Assembly: GCA_024278775.1 (NCBI GenBank)
Contig: JAJRSP010000101.1
Location: forward strand, 1-24,981
Source of the DNA: Planctomycetota bacterium
Lineage (GTDB): Bacteria > Planctomycetota > Phycisphaerae > UBA1845
Direction of reading: 5' to 3'
Length of the DNA stretch: 24,981 nucleotides
Part shown: positions 7,697 to 15,641 of the stretch, one piece after another
Numbering within the stretch: the stretch's first letter is position 1
Layout of the letters: every line of letters starts with the position of its first letter
Program-made: the position numbers and the translations under genes
The notes under the pieces: generated by a model
The model's database searches: none
What the model saw: only the letters and a program-made list of their open reading frames with translations
What the model was told of the DNA's origin: nothing

Positions 7697-7750
7697 TGAT
7701 TACGCTGCAGCGCAACATGCCTGCCTTCGAGGCGTTGCATGCCACCCGTC
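7697..7750. repeat. Dispersed repeat family 1, copy B
   Basis: TGATTACGCTG followed by GCGCAACATGCC is shared with copy A (6897-6954) and copy C (19234-19287). GCATGCCACCC at its right end is shared with copy C. Its hairpin is weaker: ATGC (7717-7720) with GCAT (7737-7740) outside, and GCC/GGC inside around TTCGA. Confidence 0.6.
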
Positions 7751-7770
7751 AAATGATGCGTGTCAACGCA

Positions 7771-8703
7771 CTAAAACTGCATGCCTTTTAGTTTCGTGGT
7801 GATGATGGTGGTGAGCTTGTCGACGCGTCTGGGGTCGATGCGCAGGAAATCCAGCGCGTGTTCGAGGTGCGGCATGTCTGTGTCGCCATCGACCGCCGCG
7901 ACGCCGGACTTACGGACGAGTTGCATCGTGACGTGGGTGATGCAGGCGATGTGCTTGTGCCTGGTATCGGCGGCGAGCGGGTCGTGGTGGAATCCGATTC
8001 CCTGCGCCAACTCTTCGGGGAGAGACCAGTGCTCGGCCAAACGCATGCCGATTTCGGCGTGGTCGATGCCGATCAGGCGACGCTCGTGCTGGATGAGGGG
8101 GACGCCGGAATTGATCGAAGCGGTGACGGCTTGGCTGAATTCGCTGTTGGCGAGTTTGGCTTGCACGAGTACGCCAATGTCGTGAATCAGTCCGACGACG
8201 AAGGAATCGGCTGCGAGTTTACGTTGGGCGACGGAGGCGAGATTCGGACACTCGTTGACGATCGTCTCGGCGGCGAATGCTACGGAGGCGCTGAATATCC
8301 AAGGCGTTTGCGGGGTGAGATTCGGAGCGTCGATCTTTATTTTGGCGAATGCGTTTTCGATCGAGGCGGAGGCTGCGAGCTTGGCGATGGTGGCGCGCCC
8401 CAACATGGTGATCGCCCGATCGATGCGTGCGATGCGGTTGGCCATTCCGTAGAAAGATGAGTTCGCGAGTTTCAACGTCCGCATAGCCATGCTGGGGTCC
8501 GCATCGACGACCTTTTCCATGTCTTCGTTTGTTGTGGCTTCGTCGTGCGACATGCGCATGAGGTTGACTGCGGTTTCCGGACGCACGCCGACGGCTTGTT
8601 CGGCGGCTTCGATGTTGAACGGTTTGGCGGATGTTGTTGCGGGTGCCGGCACGATGGTTGGGTTCCGATAATGGTTGCCTGTGCGGCGTGTGCTGATCGG
8701 CAC
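7771..8703 (-). CDS. HDOD domain protein
   Basis: HDOD proteins are signalling or regulatory relatives of HD-domain phosphohydrolases; most have lost catalysis. This 310-residue protein has the family pattern: DEATTNEDMEKVVDADPSMA and LANSSFYG (79-86), then AITMLGR, GLIHDIGVLV (171-180) and GIDHAEIGMRLAEHW (212-226). His-Asp is retained at 174-175. Residues 1-27 look disordered, and no partner domain (kinase, GGDEF, receiver) is attached. The start is uncertain: GTG 8703 gives the longest protein, GTG 8652 would remove 17 residues, and neither has a good ribosome binding site. It is the last gene before the convergent hairpin and is separated from its upstream neighbour by a repeat cluster. 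The target of its signalling is unknown. Confidence 0.85.
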   Translation of the reverse strand: MPISTRRTGNHYRNPTIVPAPATTSAKPFNIEAAEQAVGVRPETAVNLMRMSHDEATTNEDMEKVVDADPSMAMRTLKLANSSFYGMANRIARIDRAITMLGRATIAKLAASASIENAFAKIKIDAPNLTPQTPWIFSASVAFAAETIVNECPNLASVAQRKLAADSFVVGLIHDIGVLVQAKLANSEFSQAVTASINSGVPLIQHERRLIGIDHAEIGMRLAEHWSLPEELAQGIGFHHDPLAADTRHKHIACITHVTMQLVRKSGVAAVDGDTDMPHLEHALDFLRIDPRRVDKLTTIITTKLKGMQF

Positions 8704-8778
8704 AACGCAGGGCGCCGCGATCTACGGTGTGTATCGGCCAATCGGGCTTGCGGTTTCGGTTCGCAGGCGGTTGAAAAA

Positions 8779-8874
8779 GTGTGGCGCGGGTTTCCAACCC
8801 ATGCCTTCACCGGTCAAGAAACCGGTGTCAAACAGAGCACCATCGTCTGCACCGGTTGGAAACCGGTGCCACAC
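8779..8874. repeat. Nested inverted-repeat cluster
   Basis: The outer arms 8779-8799 and 8854-8874 are reverse complements at 19 of 21 positions, with GTGTGGC outermost and TTTCCAACC inside. Inside lies CACCGGT/ACCGGTG (8808-8814 with 8821-8827). The right arm can fold on itself as GCACCGGTT (8849-8857), GGA, AACCGGTGC (8861-8869), a perfect 9-pair stem. It fills the 198-base gap between the zinc-ribbon membrane protein and the HDOD gene, both on the minus strand. It may act as a terminator or processing site. Confidence 0.75.
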
Positions 8875-8901
8875 GGAAAGCCCATATCGTTCAACAGGTT
8901 G

Positions 8902-9876
8902 CTACAGCAGTGGTGCGATTTTCATGAGGTAGAGGGCGACGGTCGTGGAGAGGGCGACGGTGGTGCCGAGGACGATGCTCAACGCTGCGGTGACCCATCC
9001 GTGGGGGACTTTCAGGTATTTCGTGTAGGCGATGCTGAGGTGGACGAATGTTACCGGAATCGCGAGCAGCAGGATGGCACCCTGGATGCCGTTGTAAACG
9101 GACATGGGGATGCGATTCACGCTGGGCATGAACAGGATCGTCGAGTCGGCGATCATTTCGGCGATGAGTGAGATGAGAAACAACGTCGAAGCGAACGCGG
9201 TCGAATAAACGTAGGCGCGGAAAATCTTGCGCCAATTGAGGTTGAACCTGCGATTGGTCTGAATGAAAAGCAGCAGCGTCACCAGAGTCGCGAACCAGCC
9301 TATGAGTATGCATTGCATGAAGTCGGGGCTGAAGCGGAACTGGTAAATGAACCGGGTTTGTGTTCTTACGCGACTTTCGAAACCGTTCATGATGAATTCC
9401 GCGAGGGGGCCGAACCATTCCCACGACTTCGCGAAAAGGAATCCCTGGAGCAGGAGGAACAGGCACAGCGGTGTGAGTTGGGGCCTGTCGTGGAAGTCGA
9501 ATTCCGACCACAGCTTTCGCGGTTGCAACGCGGCGAGACGCCATGTTCGCAGCAGCGCGGGCAGCGGATTGCCCCACCAGTTTTGTTCGAACTGTCGCGA
9601 GGTTTGCGCGCGGGCTACGTCGAGAACCTTTCGCCAATCGAAGGTGTCGCCGCATTCCGGGCAGCGTTGTTCTGATAGGCCGAAGACGTTGTAGGCGCAC
9701 TTTGGGCAATGCAGGGCATCGATGGGCAGCATGTGTCGCCACTCGAACTCGAGGCCGCAGTGCGGGCAGGATGGTTCGATTCTGCCGTTGAGATTGTCGC
9801 CGCATTGGCTGCAATGGACCGGGAAATTGATTCGTATCCAATCGGGCGCGTTGGGGATCGAATCGGAATCTTGCAT
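8902..9876 (-). CDS. Double zinc-ribbon multi-pass membrane protein
   Basis: The 324-residue product has two four-cysteine zinc ribbons at its N-terminus: Cys 22, 25, 37, 40 and Cys 57, 60, 72, 75, the second with the CPKCAYNVFGL and CPECG pattern. About five hydrophobic segments follow (near 135-150, 188-206, 222-243, 264-284 and 293-317). The membrane part resembles Yip1-like domains, but I cannot show homology. I chose ATG 9876. The open frame runs to 10110, but the extra 78 residues lie inside the upstream lipoprotein gene and are low-complexity Pro/Ser. The stop of that gene is only 25 bases upstream, so the two are probably one transcript. Function unknown; this architecture suggests a membrane-tethered binding or scaffold protein. 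Confidence 0.75.
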   Translation of the reverse strand: MQDSDSIPNAPDWIRINFPVHCSQCGDNLNGRIEPSCPHCGLEFEWRHMLPIDALHCPKCAYNVFGLSEQRCPECGDTFDWRKVLDVARAQTSRQFEQNWWGNPLPALLRTWRLAALQPRKLWSEFDFHDRPQLTPLCLFLLLQGFLFAKSWEWFGPLAEFIMNGFESRVRTQTRFIYQFRFSPDFMQCILIGWFATLVTLLLFIQTNRRFNLNWRKIFRAYVYSTAFASTLFLISLIAEMIADSTILFMPSVNRIPMSVYNGIQGAILLLAIPVTFVHLSIAYTKYLKVPHGWVTAALSIVLGTTVALSTTVALYLMKIAPLL

Positions 9877-9901
9877 GGAATCTTTGGGTGGCGTTTCTGA
9901 G

Positions 9902-10792
9902 TTAGGGTGAAACCCAGACGGCTTCCCAATCGACGACGGCGGAACCTCCGCAGTTGGTGTTGGGCACAGCCGCTGCGGTTCCGACGGCTGATTCAAAGGG
10001 CGGGTCGCCGCGATCGACACAATTGGCGGACAGGCCGAAAGTGCCGTTGGACTGCCAGGCTGCGTCGAGCAGGCAGCGATCAATGGTGGCGTCGCAGGTT
10101 CCGCATTCAAGATTGGCTTGAGCGTAGAAGCACGGTGTGTTGTTCAGGATGTTTTGTCCCGCGAACTCGGCCCCGAAGCGCACGCCGCTGAGTGATTGGT
10201 CCGCTCCGACGACGAATGCAACTTCGTAGCCTTGCGTGGTGAGGCCTCGCCATTGGCCCTCGCGGAAGCCGGGGCGGATGATTCTGATATCGTCAAAGCC
10301 TTTGACGCCGTCGTTGTCGGTGACGACGAGTGTGACGCGGGTGACGCCGTACTGCGGATTGACGATTGTGGCGGATGGGCCTACCTCGACGGTTTGCCCG
10401 TCGATACGCCACTCGTAGAGCGTGATTTCACCGTCGGGGTCGAACGATTCGGAGGCGTCGAGGAAAGCTGATTCGCCGCGTCGCCCGTCGAGCCGGAGTT
10501 CGCCGGGCCTGATTCCGCCGGCGCCGGCTGGTTTTGCGACTGCTCTGGGCGGTTCGTTTTCGGGTTCGGCGGGGACGTCGCCGTCATCGCCGGTCAGCTC
10601 GCTGTTGTCGTTGGCGTTCATCGCGTCGTCGGTATTTTGATTATCGTTGTCGTTTTCGTTGCCTGGGACGGGCTGACCGCTGCCGCTGCCGTCGTCGCCA
10701 CCGCCACCGTCTGAGGTGATGCCGGGCAGGATGTCGCAGCCTGCCATGGTGACAGTCAATGCAATGATCCAAATCCATCGAACGCGAAACAT
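9902..10792 (-). CDS. PKD-domain lipoprotein
   Basis: The 296-residue protein begins with a signal sequence and lipobox TMAGC (Cys 19). A Gly/Asp/Asn-rich spacer of about 55 residues (28-82) probably lifts the rest off the membrane. Residues about 84-172 look like a PKD immunoglobulin-like domain, with DASESFDPDG at 112-121 and VTLVVTDNDG at 153-162. The C-terminal 125 residues start GFREGQWRG and contain five cysteines in CFYAQANLECGTCDATIDRC. I do not recognise this part; disulphides outside the cytoplasm are likely. ATG 10792 has AGGAG seven bases upstream. A surface or periplasmic binding role is inferred from the architecture only. Confidence 0.8.
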   Translation of the reverse strand: MFRVRWIWIIALTVTMAGCDILPGITSDGGGGDDGSGSGQPVPGNENDNDNQNTDDAMNANDNSELTGDDGDVPAEPENEPPRAVAKPAGAGGIRPGELRLDGRRGESAFLDASESFDPDGEITLYEWRIDGQTVEVGPSATIVNPQYGVTRVTLVVTDNDGVKGFDDIRIIRPGFREGQWRGLTTQGYEVAFVVGADQSLSGVRFGAEFAGQNILNNTPCFYAQANLECGTCDATIDRCLLDAAWQSNGTFGLSANCVDRGDPPFESAVGTAAAVPNTNCGGSAVVDWEAVWVSP

Positions 10793-11063
10793 CTATCGTC
10801 TCCTGGGGTTCTCGGGCAGGTGTATGGTATCGGCAGACCAAGTGTACCCGCAAGGCTGTGTGTTGAAGCGGTTTGGCTTGGGTCCGAGATAGCATAGGCG
10901 GAATTTGAATCTCTTGTTAGAACGGCTGGTACGGGCGAAGAAGCGTGTAACATATTCGCGGCTTGGCCGCTCCCTTCACGCTTCCGCATTGGGCGCGTTC
11001 AGTGTCGCGGTTCTGATGGGCTGCAATCGCCCCGCCAAAAGTGTCATGCACCCTTTGGTTTCG
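10793..11063. other. Intergenic region between two minus-strand genes
   Basis: These 271 bases hold the ribosome binding site of the PKD lipoprotein (AGGAG near 10800) and one family 2 repeat (10988-11016). I found no clear promoter pair or T-tract terminator. A plus-strand frame from 10905 crosses it, but see the rejected list. Confidence 0.5.
10988..11016 (+). repeat. Dispersed repeat family 2, copy b
   Basis: This 29-base stretch matches 15587-15615 at 26 of 29 positions, sharing GTGTCGCGGTTCTGA at its right end. Confidence 0.6.
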
Positions 11064-13370
11064 TCAGAGGGAACCGGTGAAGAGAGTCTGGAACGTGCCG
11101 AAGTCGGACCAGTTTATTTGGCTGTCGCCGTTGAAATCGAATGCACAGCAGAGTTCGTTGTCGGGGTTTTCCATGCAGGCGTTGAAGTCCGAGAAGTCGA
11201 AAGTGTCCACATCGCCGTCGGTGTCTGCGTCGCCGGTTGGTGCGGGGGACAATGCGGTGACGTAGGTTCCGGTGGTTGTTGCGAGGTATAGATTGGGACA
11301 CATGCCGGCGGCGAATTCGAGATCGACGGCACTGCCGGCAACCTGCAAGCCCGTGTTGAAGGGTGCGAACGTGTTGCCGCCGTCGAATGAGGCTTGAACG
11401 CGAACGGCGTCCCTTTGCAGGATGAAGATCGGGTCGGCGTCCTGAGGGTCGGTGACGACGTCGGCGATGCGACCGGTGAACGCGGTGGCCTGGAAAGTCA
11501 GACCTGTGTTGTTGGTCTTGAAGAGTCCGCCGGCGTTGAATCCACTGTCAGCCAGGTAGAAGGAGCCTGGAGCTTCGGTAACTCGGGCGAGAGCGTCCGC
11601 CTGCGTGCCCATGATGAGGTTGTTGCCGGCGGGGTTCCAGGTCAAGCCGGTGTTGGTGGAACGCAACACGCCACCGTTCTGTGGGTCGGCGAAACCGACG
11701 AAGGTGGCGACGACGGTGGATTCGACGGCATCGCGGACGAACTTGATGTCCGTGACGTCCTCGAAATTAATATCGCCTTCATATTCTTTGTTCCACGTTT
11801 GGCCTGCGTCGGGCGATCGCCAGATGGTGGCTTCGTTTCCGGCGACGCCGAAATCCGAGCCGCCAGCCAGGATGATGTTGGGATCGGCTGTGCGGAATTC
11901 TATTGTCTGCAATTCGGACTCGAACAACGGGCCTTGATCGGGGCCTAAGTTTTCCCAGAGGCCGTTCGCGTCGCGGCGATAGACGCCTTCGGGTGCGACG
12001 GAAGTGGGGCCGTCGGAGATGGTGTGCAGGACTCCGAGCGGTGAAAAGGTTACGAAGTTGAAGCGTGTGCCGGGCAGGGCTTGACGGGACCAGCTTGTGC
12101 CCGCGTCGGTGGATGTGAAAACGCCGCCGTCGTTCAAGCCTGAGAACGCGATGGCGAGTTCGCGGGTGTCGAGCGGATTGACGGCGATGGACTCGACGTT
12201 GAGGGCGCCGATACCGATTGAGGCTTGGGTGAAATCGTCGCCGCCGTTTGTGCTTCTCAGGATGCCGATGGAGCTGGCCCCCGCGAAGAGTCGTGCGTTT
12301 TCGCCGGGGGCGTGGCGGACGGAGTTGACGCTCGTGCCGCCGGAATTTCCGACGCCGAATTCCCAGGATTTCCCGTTGTCGGTCGATCGGAACAAGCCCG
12401 CGCCCGGACTGGCGACGTGGAGCGTGGTGCCGTCCGGTGACAGTGCTACGTCGTTGATGACGAGCATGGGCCAACTCGCGTTGTGAAGCGGCGTCCAATT
12501 AACGCCGAGTTTGTCGCTGGCGTATAGGCCAAAGTTTTGCGTGCCGAACAGCAAGCCGCCGCCGGCGAGCAGGCGGGCGTTGTCAAAAACGAGGTCGTTG
12601 ATGGGCGTGGCGGGCAGGCCGGCGGAACGGTTGACCCATGTTTCCGCGTCGTCGGTGGAGACCCAGATTTGGCCTCCTCCGAAGCTTCCGCCGAAGCCCG
12701 CGACAATTGTGCCGGAATCGCCGGGATCGACGGCAATGGCTCGACATGTGAGCGGAGCGGAGAGCGGCGGCGTGATGTTGGACCAGGTTTGGCCCGCGTT
12801 GAGAGAACGAATGAGGTTAATCGGTTGACCGCCAAGCCCGTCGGCGATTCCCGCGTAGATTCTGTCGGTGTTTCCTGGGTCGATGGCTACTTCGAAAACG
12901 ATCTGGAAGTTGCCGATGCTGAGGTTGAGCTGCGTCCAACTCGCACCGTTCGTGGTGCTCTTGCGCACTCCGTTGCCGGTGGCGAGGTAGGCGATTCCGT
13001 CGGGTGCGAATTCGATGTCGTGGACATTGGTGTTGACGAAGCCGGCGACGGTGGACCATGTGTTGCCGCCGTCGGTGGAGCGGTAGAGCGTGCCCCCAAT
13101 TCCGGTCGACGGCACGTGGCCTGCGAGGACGATCATGGGGTTCACGGGGGAGACAGCCACGTCTGCAATGTCGCCGCCGAACGGGCCTAGCGAGCGCCAG
13201 TCGGAGGTGTCGCCGCCTTCGGTTGGTTGGGGATCGGCTTGTGGCAGGATGACGGAACTGTCGATCGCACGATGACCTTGGTGATCTGTTCTTGCGTCGG
13301 GCCGATCAGACGCTTGGGCCGCGGACGCCAGGGCGGCGAGCATGATTAGGGTGATTCCGCTGACGGTCAT
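11064..13370 (-). CDS. Secreted BNR-repeat protein with C-terminal dockerin-like domain
   Basis: The 768-residue protein has a Sec signal peptide (1-20, ending AAQA) and lacks a lipobox. The body is a series of BNR/sialidase-type Asp-box repeats typical of beta-propellers in the sortilin/YCF48 style: STDGGNTW, STDDAETW, STDNGKSW, STNGGDDF, STDAGTSW, SPDAGQTW, STNTGLTW, SFDGGNTF. The last 55 residues contain two calcium-loop-like segments, DADTDGDVDTFDFSDF and DFNGDSQINWSDF, matching type I dockerin-like modules common in secreted planctomycete proteins. ATG 13370 is set by a strong GGAGGAG site. The open frame upstream to 13964 runs through lpxI and is not real. It is probably a surface or extracellular binding protein; no catalytic residues of sialidases are evident. 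Confidence 0.85.
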   Translation of the reverse strand: MTVSGITLIMLAALASAAQASDRPDARTDHQGHRAIDSSVILPQADPQPTEGGDTSDWRSLGPFGGDIADVAVSPVNPMIVLAGHVPSTGIGGTLYRSTDGGNTWSTVAGFVNTNVHDIEFAPDGIAYLATGNGVRKSTTNGASWTQLNLSIGNFQIVFEVAIDPGNTDRIYAGIADGLGGQPINLIRSLNAGQTWSNITPPLSAPLTCRAIAVDPGDSGTIVAGFGGSFGGGQIWVSTDDAETWVNRSAGLPATPINDLVFDNARLLAGGGLLFGTQNFGLYASDKLGVNWTPLHNASWPMLVINDVALSPDGTTLHVASPGAGLFRSTDNGKSWEFGVGNSGGTSVNSVRHAPGENARLFAGASSIGILRSTNGGDDFTQASIGIGALNVESIAVNPLDTRELAIAFSGLNDGGVFTSTDAGTSWSRQALPGTRFNFVTFSPLGVLHTISDGPTSVAPEGVYRRDANGLWENLGPDQGPLFESELQTIEFRTADPNIILAGGSDFGVAGNEATIWRSPDAGQTWNKEYEGDINFEDVTDIKFVRDAVESTVVATFVGFADPQNGGVLRSTNTGLTWNPAGNNLIMGTQADALARVTEAPGSFYLADSGFNAGGLFKTNNTGLTFQATAFTGRIADVVTDPQDADPIFILQRDAVRVQASFDGGNTFAPFNTGLQVAGSAVDLEFAAGMCPNLYLATTTGTYVTALSPAPTGDADTDGDVDTFDFSDFNACMENPDNELCCAFDFNGDSQINWSDFGTFQTLFTGSL

Positions 13371-13415
13371 TGTGCTTTTCTCCTCCGAGATTGAGTCGCT
13401 TTCCGGCTGGGTGGT

Positions 13416-13444
13416 ATTGTAGCAGGTTCGGGGTTGGGTTTCAG
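13416..13444 (-). promoter_or_regulatory. Putative promoter of the BNR/dockerin protein
   Basis: On the minus strand CTGAAA (13439-13444) and TACAAT (13416-13421) are 17 bases apart. Transcription would start near 13409, about 39 bases before the ATG, leaving room for the GGAGGAG ribosome binding site. Confidence 0.45.
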
Positions 13445-13485
13445 GGATTGTGAGGTCCGGGAAACGGTGAATTGGTGGATTGGGT

Positions 13486-13511
13486 CCGCGCGGACTGAAG
13501 TCCGCGGCTCG
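13486..13511. repeat. Dispersed repeat family 3, copy 1 (TGAA-loop hairpin)
   Basis: CGCGGAC (13489-13495), TGAA, GTCCGCG (13500-13506) forms a perfect 7-pair stem with a 4-base loop. The same element occurs at 24033-24056 with one base pair changed on both sides. It lies between lpxI and the BNR gene, 17 bases past the lpxI stop. Confidence 0.75.
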
Positions 13512-13528
13512 TTTGGCTGGGGACTGCG

Positions 13529-14386
13529 TTAATGTGTGGCGTCGGTGCGGGCGACGATGGTGATGTTGGCTTTGCGGGCTGCGGTTTTGAGCGCTTCGCG
13601 GTCGATGATGACCGTTTTGTGGGCCTCGATCACGAGCGCCCGTGCGCCGCTTCGTTTCAGGTTGGCGAGTGTGTCCGGGCCTACTGTGGGCACGTCGAAG
13701 CGCATGTCCTGATTGGGCTTGGCCACTTTGACGAGCGTCCAGCCACCGCGTTTGCAGAGTTGCCCCGCGCGTTCGATCATGCGGTCGGTGCCTTCGATGG
13801 CTTCGACGGCGATGACTTCGGTCTCCTTGACCGCGACTGCTTGGCCTATGTCGAGTCGGCCTAGCTCTTTCGCGATGCGCCATCCGAACTCGATATCGTT
13901 GTTGAGGTCGTCGGCGGGATTGGGGCCTGCGATGTGACCTTCGGGTGCCATCGCTTCGGCACAATACTGTACACAGCTTTCCATGTTGATTCCATTGGCG
14001 GCGAACACGTCGGCAACAGCCCCGAGCACCGCATTGTTACGCTTGTCCTGCAGACGGAAGAACCACAGGCGGATGCTCGTCCAGTCGGGCAGGAGTTTCA
14101 GCAGGCGAAAGCGGCCGTACATGACTTGCTTATGGACATAGCCGGCCAAGATGACACGTTGTACGCCGCGCGCGCGAAGAATCCTGATCCACTGTCCCAG
14201 CCGCGCGAGACCTGACCATCGGAATGCGTCGGCGTGGTCGCTCAGTCCTGCATCCGCCAAGCCTCTCAAGCCGACGACGGTGACACTGCATCCGGCGCGT
14301 TTGGCACCGCTGACCACCATCTCGGGGAAGCGCCCCGCGCCGGCAATGACACCGATCGCATTGGGGTTAGTCGGCGGCTGTGTCAT
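13529..14386 (-). CDS. lpxI: UDP-2,3-diacylglucosamine pyrophosphatase LpxI
   Basis: LpxI cleaves UDP-2,3-diacylglucosamine to lipid X and UMP in lipid A synthesis, replacing the unrelated LpxH. The 285-residue product fits the family (about 270-290). N-terminal motif IAGAGRFPE is at 14-22. The C-terminal catalytic half has IGQAVAVKETEVIAVEAIEG at 180-199 and KVAKPNQDMRFDVPTVGP at 220-237. The last part, ALVIEAHKTVIIDRE, is also typical. ATG 14386 lies inside the end of lpxD, a 20-base overlap, so the two are translationally linked. No lpxA, lpxB, lpxC or fabZ is in the window. Confidence 0.9.
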   Translation of the reverse strand: MTQPPTNPNAIGVIAGAGRFPEMVVSGAKRAGCSVTVVGLRGLADAGLSDHADAFRWSGLARLGQWIRILRARGVQRVILAGYVHKQVMYGRFRLLKLLPDWTSIRLWFFRLQDKRNNAVLGAVADVFAANGINMESCVQYCAEAMAPEGHIAGPNPADDLNNDIEFGWRIAKELGRLDIGQAVAVKETEVIAVEAIEGTDRMIERAGQLCKRGGWTLVKVAKPNQDMRFDVPTVGPDTLANLKRSGARALVIEAHKTVIIDREALKTAARKANITIVARTDATH

Positions 14387-15425
14387 CGAGATTTTCTTTC
14401 AACCGTGCGACCTCTTTTTCGAGATCGCGCAGCCGCTGTTTGAGTTTGGGCAGGCGGCGCACGAGGTAGGCCTGTCGTTTGAATTCGCCGGAATCGATAG
14501 CTGGGCTGCCGAGGTAAACCGCGTCGTTTTCGATGTTTGAATGTACGCCGCTCTTGGCACCGATGCGGACGTTGTCGCCAATCGTGAGATGCCCGCAGAT
14601 GCCGACTTGGCCGGCCATGGTTACGTGGTGGCCGACTTTGGTGGAGCCGGCGATGCCGACCTGAGCGACGAACATGCAATGCGGACCGATCTTCGTTCCG
14701 TGGCCTATGACGACCGCGTCGCTGAATTTGGTACCTTGGCCTATGCGGGTCTCGCCGAGCGTGGCGCGATCAATGGCGCAGCCGGCCCCGATTTCGACAT
14801 CGTCCTCAAGAACGGCGCGGCCGGCTTGGGGAATCTTGACCCACGCTCCGCCGACGGGTGCGTAGCCCAAACCGTCGTGCCCGATAACACTGCCGGAATG
14901 AATGGTCACGCGATGGCCTAGCACGCAGTTGTTGTAGATGACAACATTGGGAAAGAGGGTGACGTCATCGCCGATTTTCACGTCGTCGCCGATGTAGCAG
15001 CCGGGGTAAATAACGGCGTTACGCCCAACGGTGACACGCGCGGCGATGGTGACGTTGGGGCCTATGTTTGCGTTTTCCCCGATTTCGGCGGAGTCGGCGA
15101 TGACCGCACGGGCATCCTGTCCCCATTGGGGATGGTTGCGGTGGCCGTGGACGCGAATGATGGCGGCGGTGATCGCGCCGTAGGGGTCGTCGCACCGAAC
15201 GACGGTCAGTTCTTTCGGGGTCGGCTCACCGTTTTTGACGATGACGGCGGACGCTCTGGTTTCGCCCAAAAGGTTCGTGTAACGCGGGTTGGCCAAAAAG
15301 CTGATATCGCCTTCGCGGGCGTCTTCGAGGGTGTTGGCGGCGCGAATGTCCACATCGGCTTGGCCGTCGATGGTGTTGGCGAAACCGTTTTCTGCGAGGA
15401 ATTTTGAGAGTTCGAGTAATTGCAT
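14367..15425 (-). CDS. lpxD: UDP-3-O-acylglucosamine N-acyltransferase LpxD
   Basis: LpxD adds the second, N-linked acyl chain to UDP-3-O-acylglucosamine in lipid A synthesis. It is a left-handed beta-helix trimer with acyl-ACP as donor. The 352-residue protein has the N-terminal uridine-binding domain (1-100, with DISFLANPRY at 40-49). About ten hexapeptide turns follow (IGENAN, VGRNAV, IGDDVK and so on, 105-300), including VIGHDGLGYAP at 180-190. His 242 in IGHGTKIG is the expected catalytic base. Residues 325-347 form a short coiled coil. E. coli LpxD has 341 residues. The downstream lpxI overlaps it. A promoter is seen about 80-105 bases upstream. Confidence 0.94.
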   Translation of the reverse strand: MQLLELSKFLAENGFANTIDGQADVDIRAANTLEDAREGDISFLANPRYTNLLGETRASAVIVKNGEPTPKELTVVRCDDPYGAITAAIIRVHGHRNHPQWGQDARAVIADSAEIGENANIGPNVTIAARVTVGRNAVIYPGCYIGDDVKIGDDVTLFPNVVIYNNCVLGHRVTIHSGSVIGHDGLGYAPVGGAWVKIPQAGRAVLEDDVEIGAGCAIDRATLGETRIGQGTKFSDAVVIGHGTKIGPHCMFVAQVGIAGSTKVGHHVTMAGQVGICGHLTIGDNVRIGAKSGVHSNIENDAVYLGSPAIDSGEFKRQAYLVRRLPKLKQRLRDLEKEVARLKENLDDTAAD

Positions 15426-15501
15426 GGGCGAATCCGCACACCGAGCGCCTATGTCCTTCGACAGGCTGTTAGCCGTGTTTTCCCGCGTGGGAACAGAGGG
15501 C

Positions 15502-15531
15502 AGTTTAGCGGTCCGCTTCGGTCAGCGTCAA
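15502..15531 (-). promoter_or_regulatory. Putative promoter of lpxD-lpxI
   Basis: On the minus strand TTGACG (15526-15531) and TAAACT (15502-15507) are 18 bases apart. Transcription would start near 15495, leaving a leader of about 70 bases before lpxD. Confidence 0.45.
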
Positions 15532-15586
15532 ACCTGGTGGCCGTTGTTTACCAGAGCGGGTGCGTAATCGTGTGATGCATTCCCGG

Positions 15587-15615
15587 CTTGGTCGCGCTCA
15601 GTGTCGCGGTTCTGA
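15587..15615 (+). repeat. Dispersed repeat family 2, copy c
   Basis: CTTGGTCGC, then CTCAG, then GTCGCGGTTC. It matches copy a (6842-6870, reversed) and copy b (10988-11016), each at 26 of 29 positions. It lies in the 216-base gap between lpxD and the next gene. A more distant relative may be 16312-16336. Confidence 0.65.
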
Positions 15616-15641
15616 TCGGTCACTCGCTCAGCCGACAACGC

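Noticed and set aside
9877..10110. N-terminal extension of the zinc-ribbon membrane protein
   Set aside because: It lies entirely inside the PKD lipoprotein gene in another frame and is low-complexity Pro/Ser/Thr.
10905..11291. Plus-strand frame with an apparent lipoprotein signal (AVLMGC)
   Set aside because: The signal-like stretch is encoded by dispersed repeat family 2, and the rest runs antisense through the dockerin-like end of the BNR gene.
13371..13964. Upstream extension of the BNR protein frame
   Set aside because: It passes antiparallel-frame through lpxI and is Arg/His-rich. The strong GGAGGAG site and signal peptide at 13370 define the true start.
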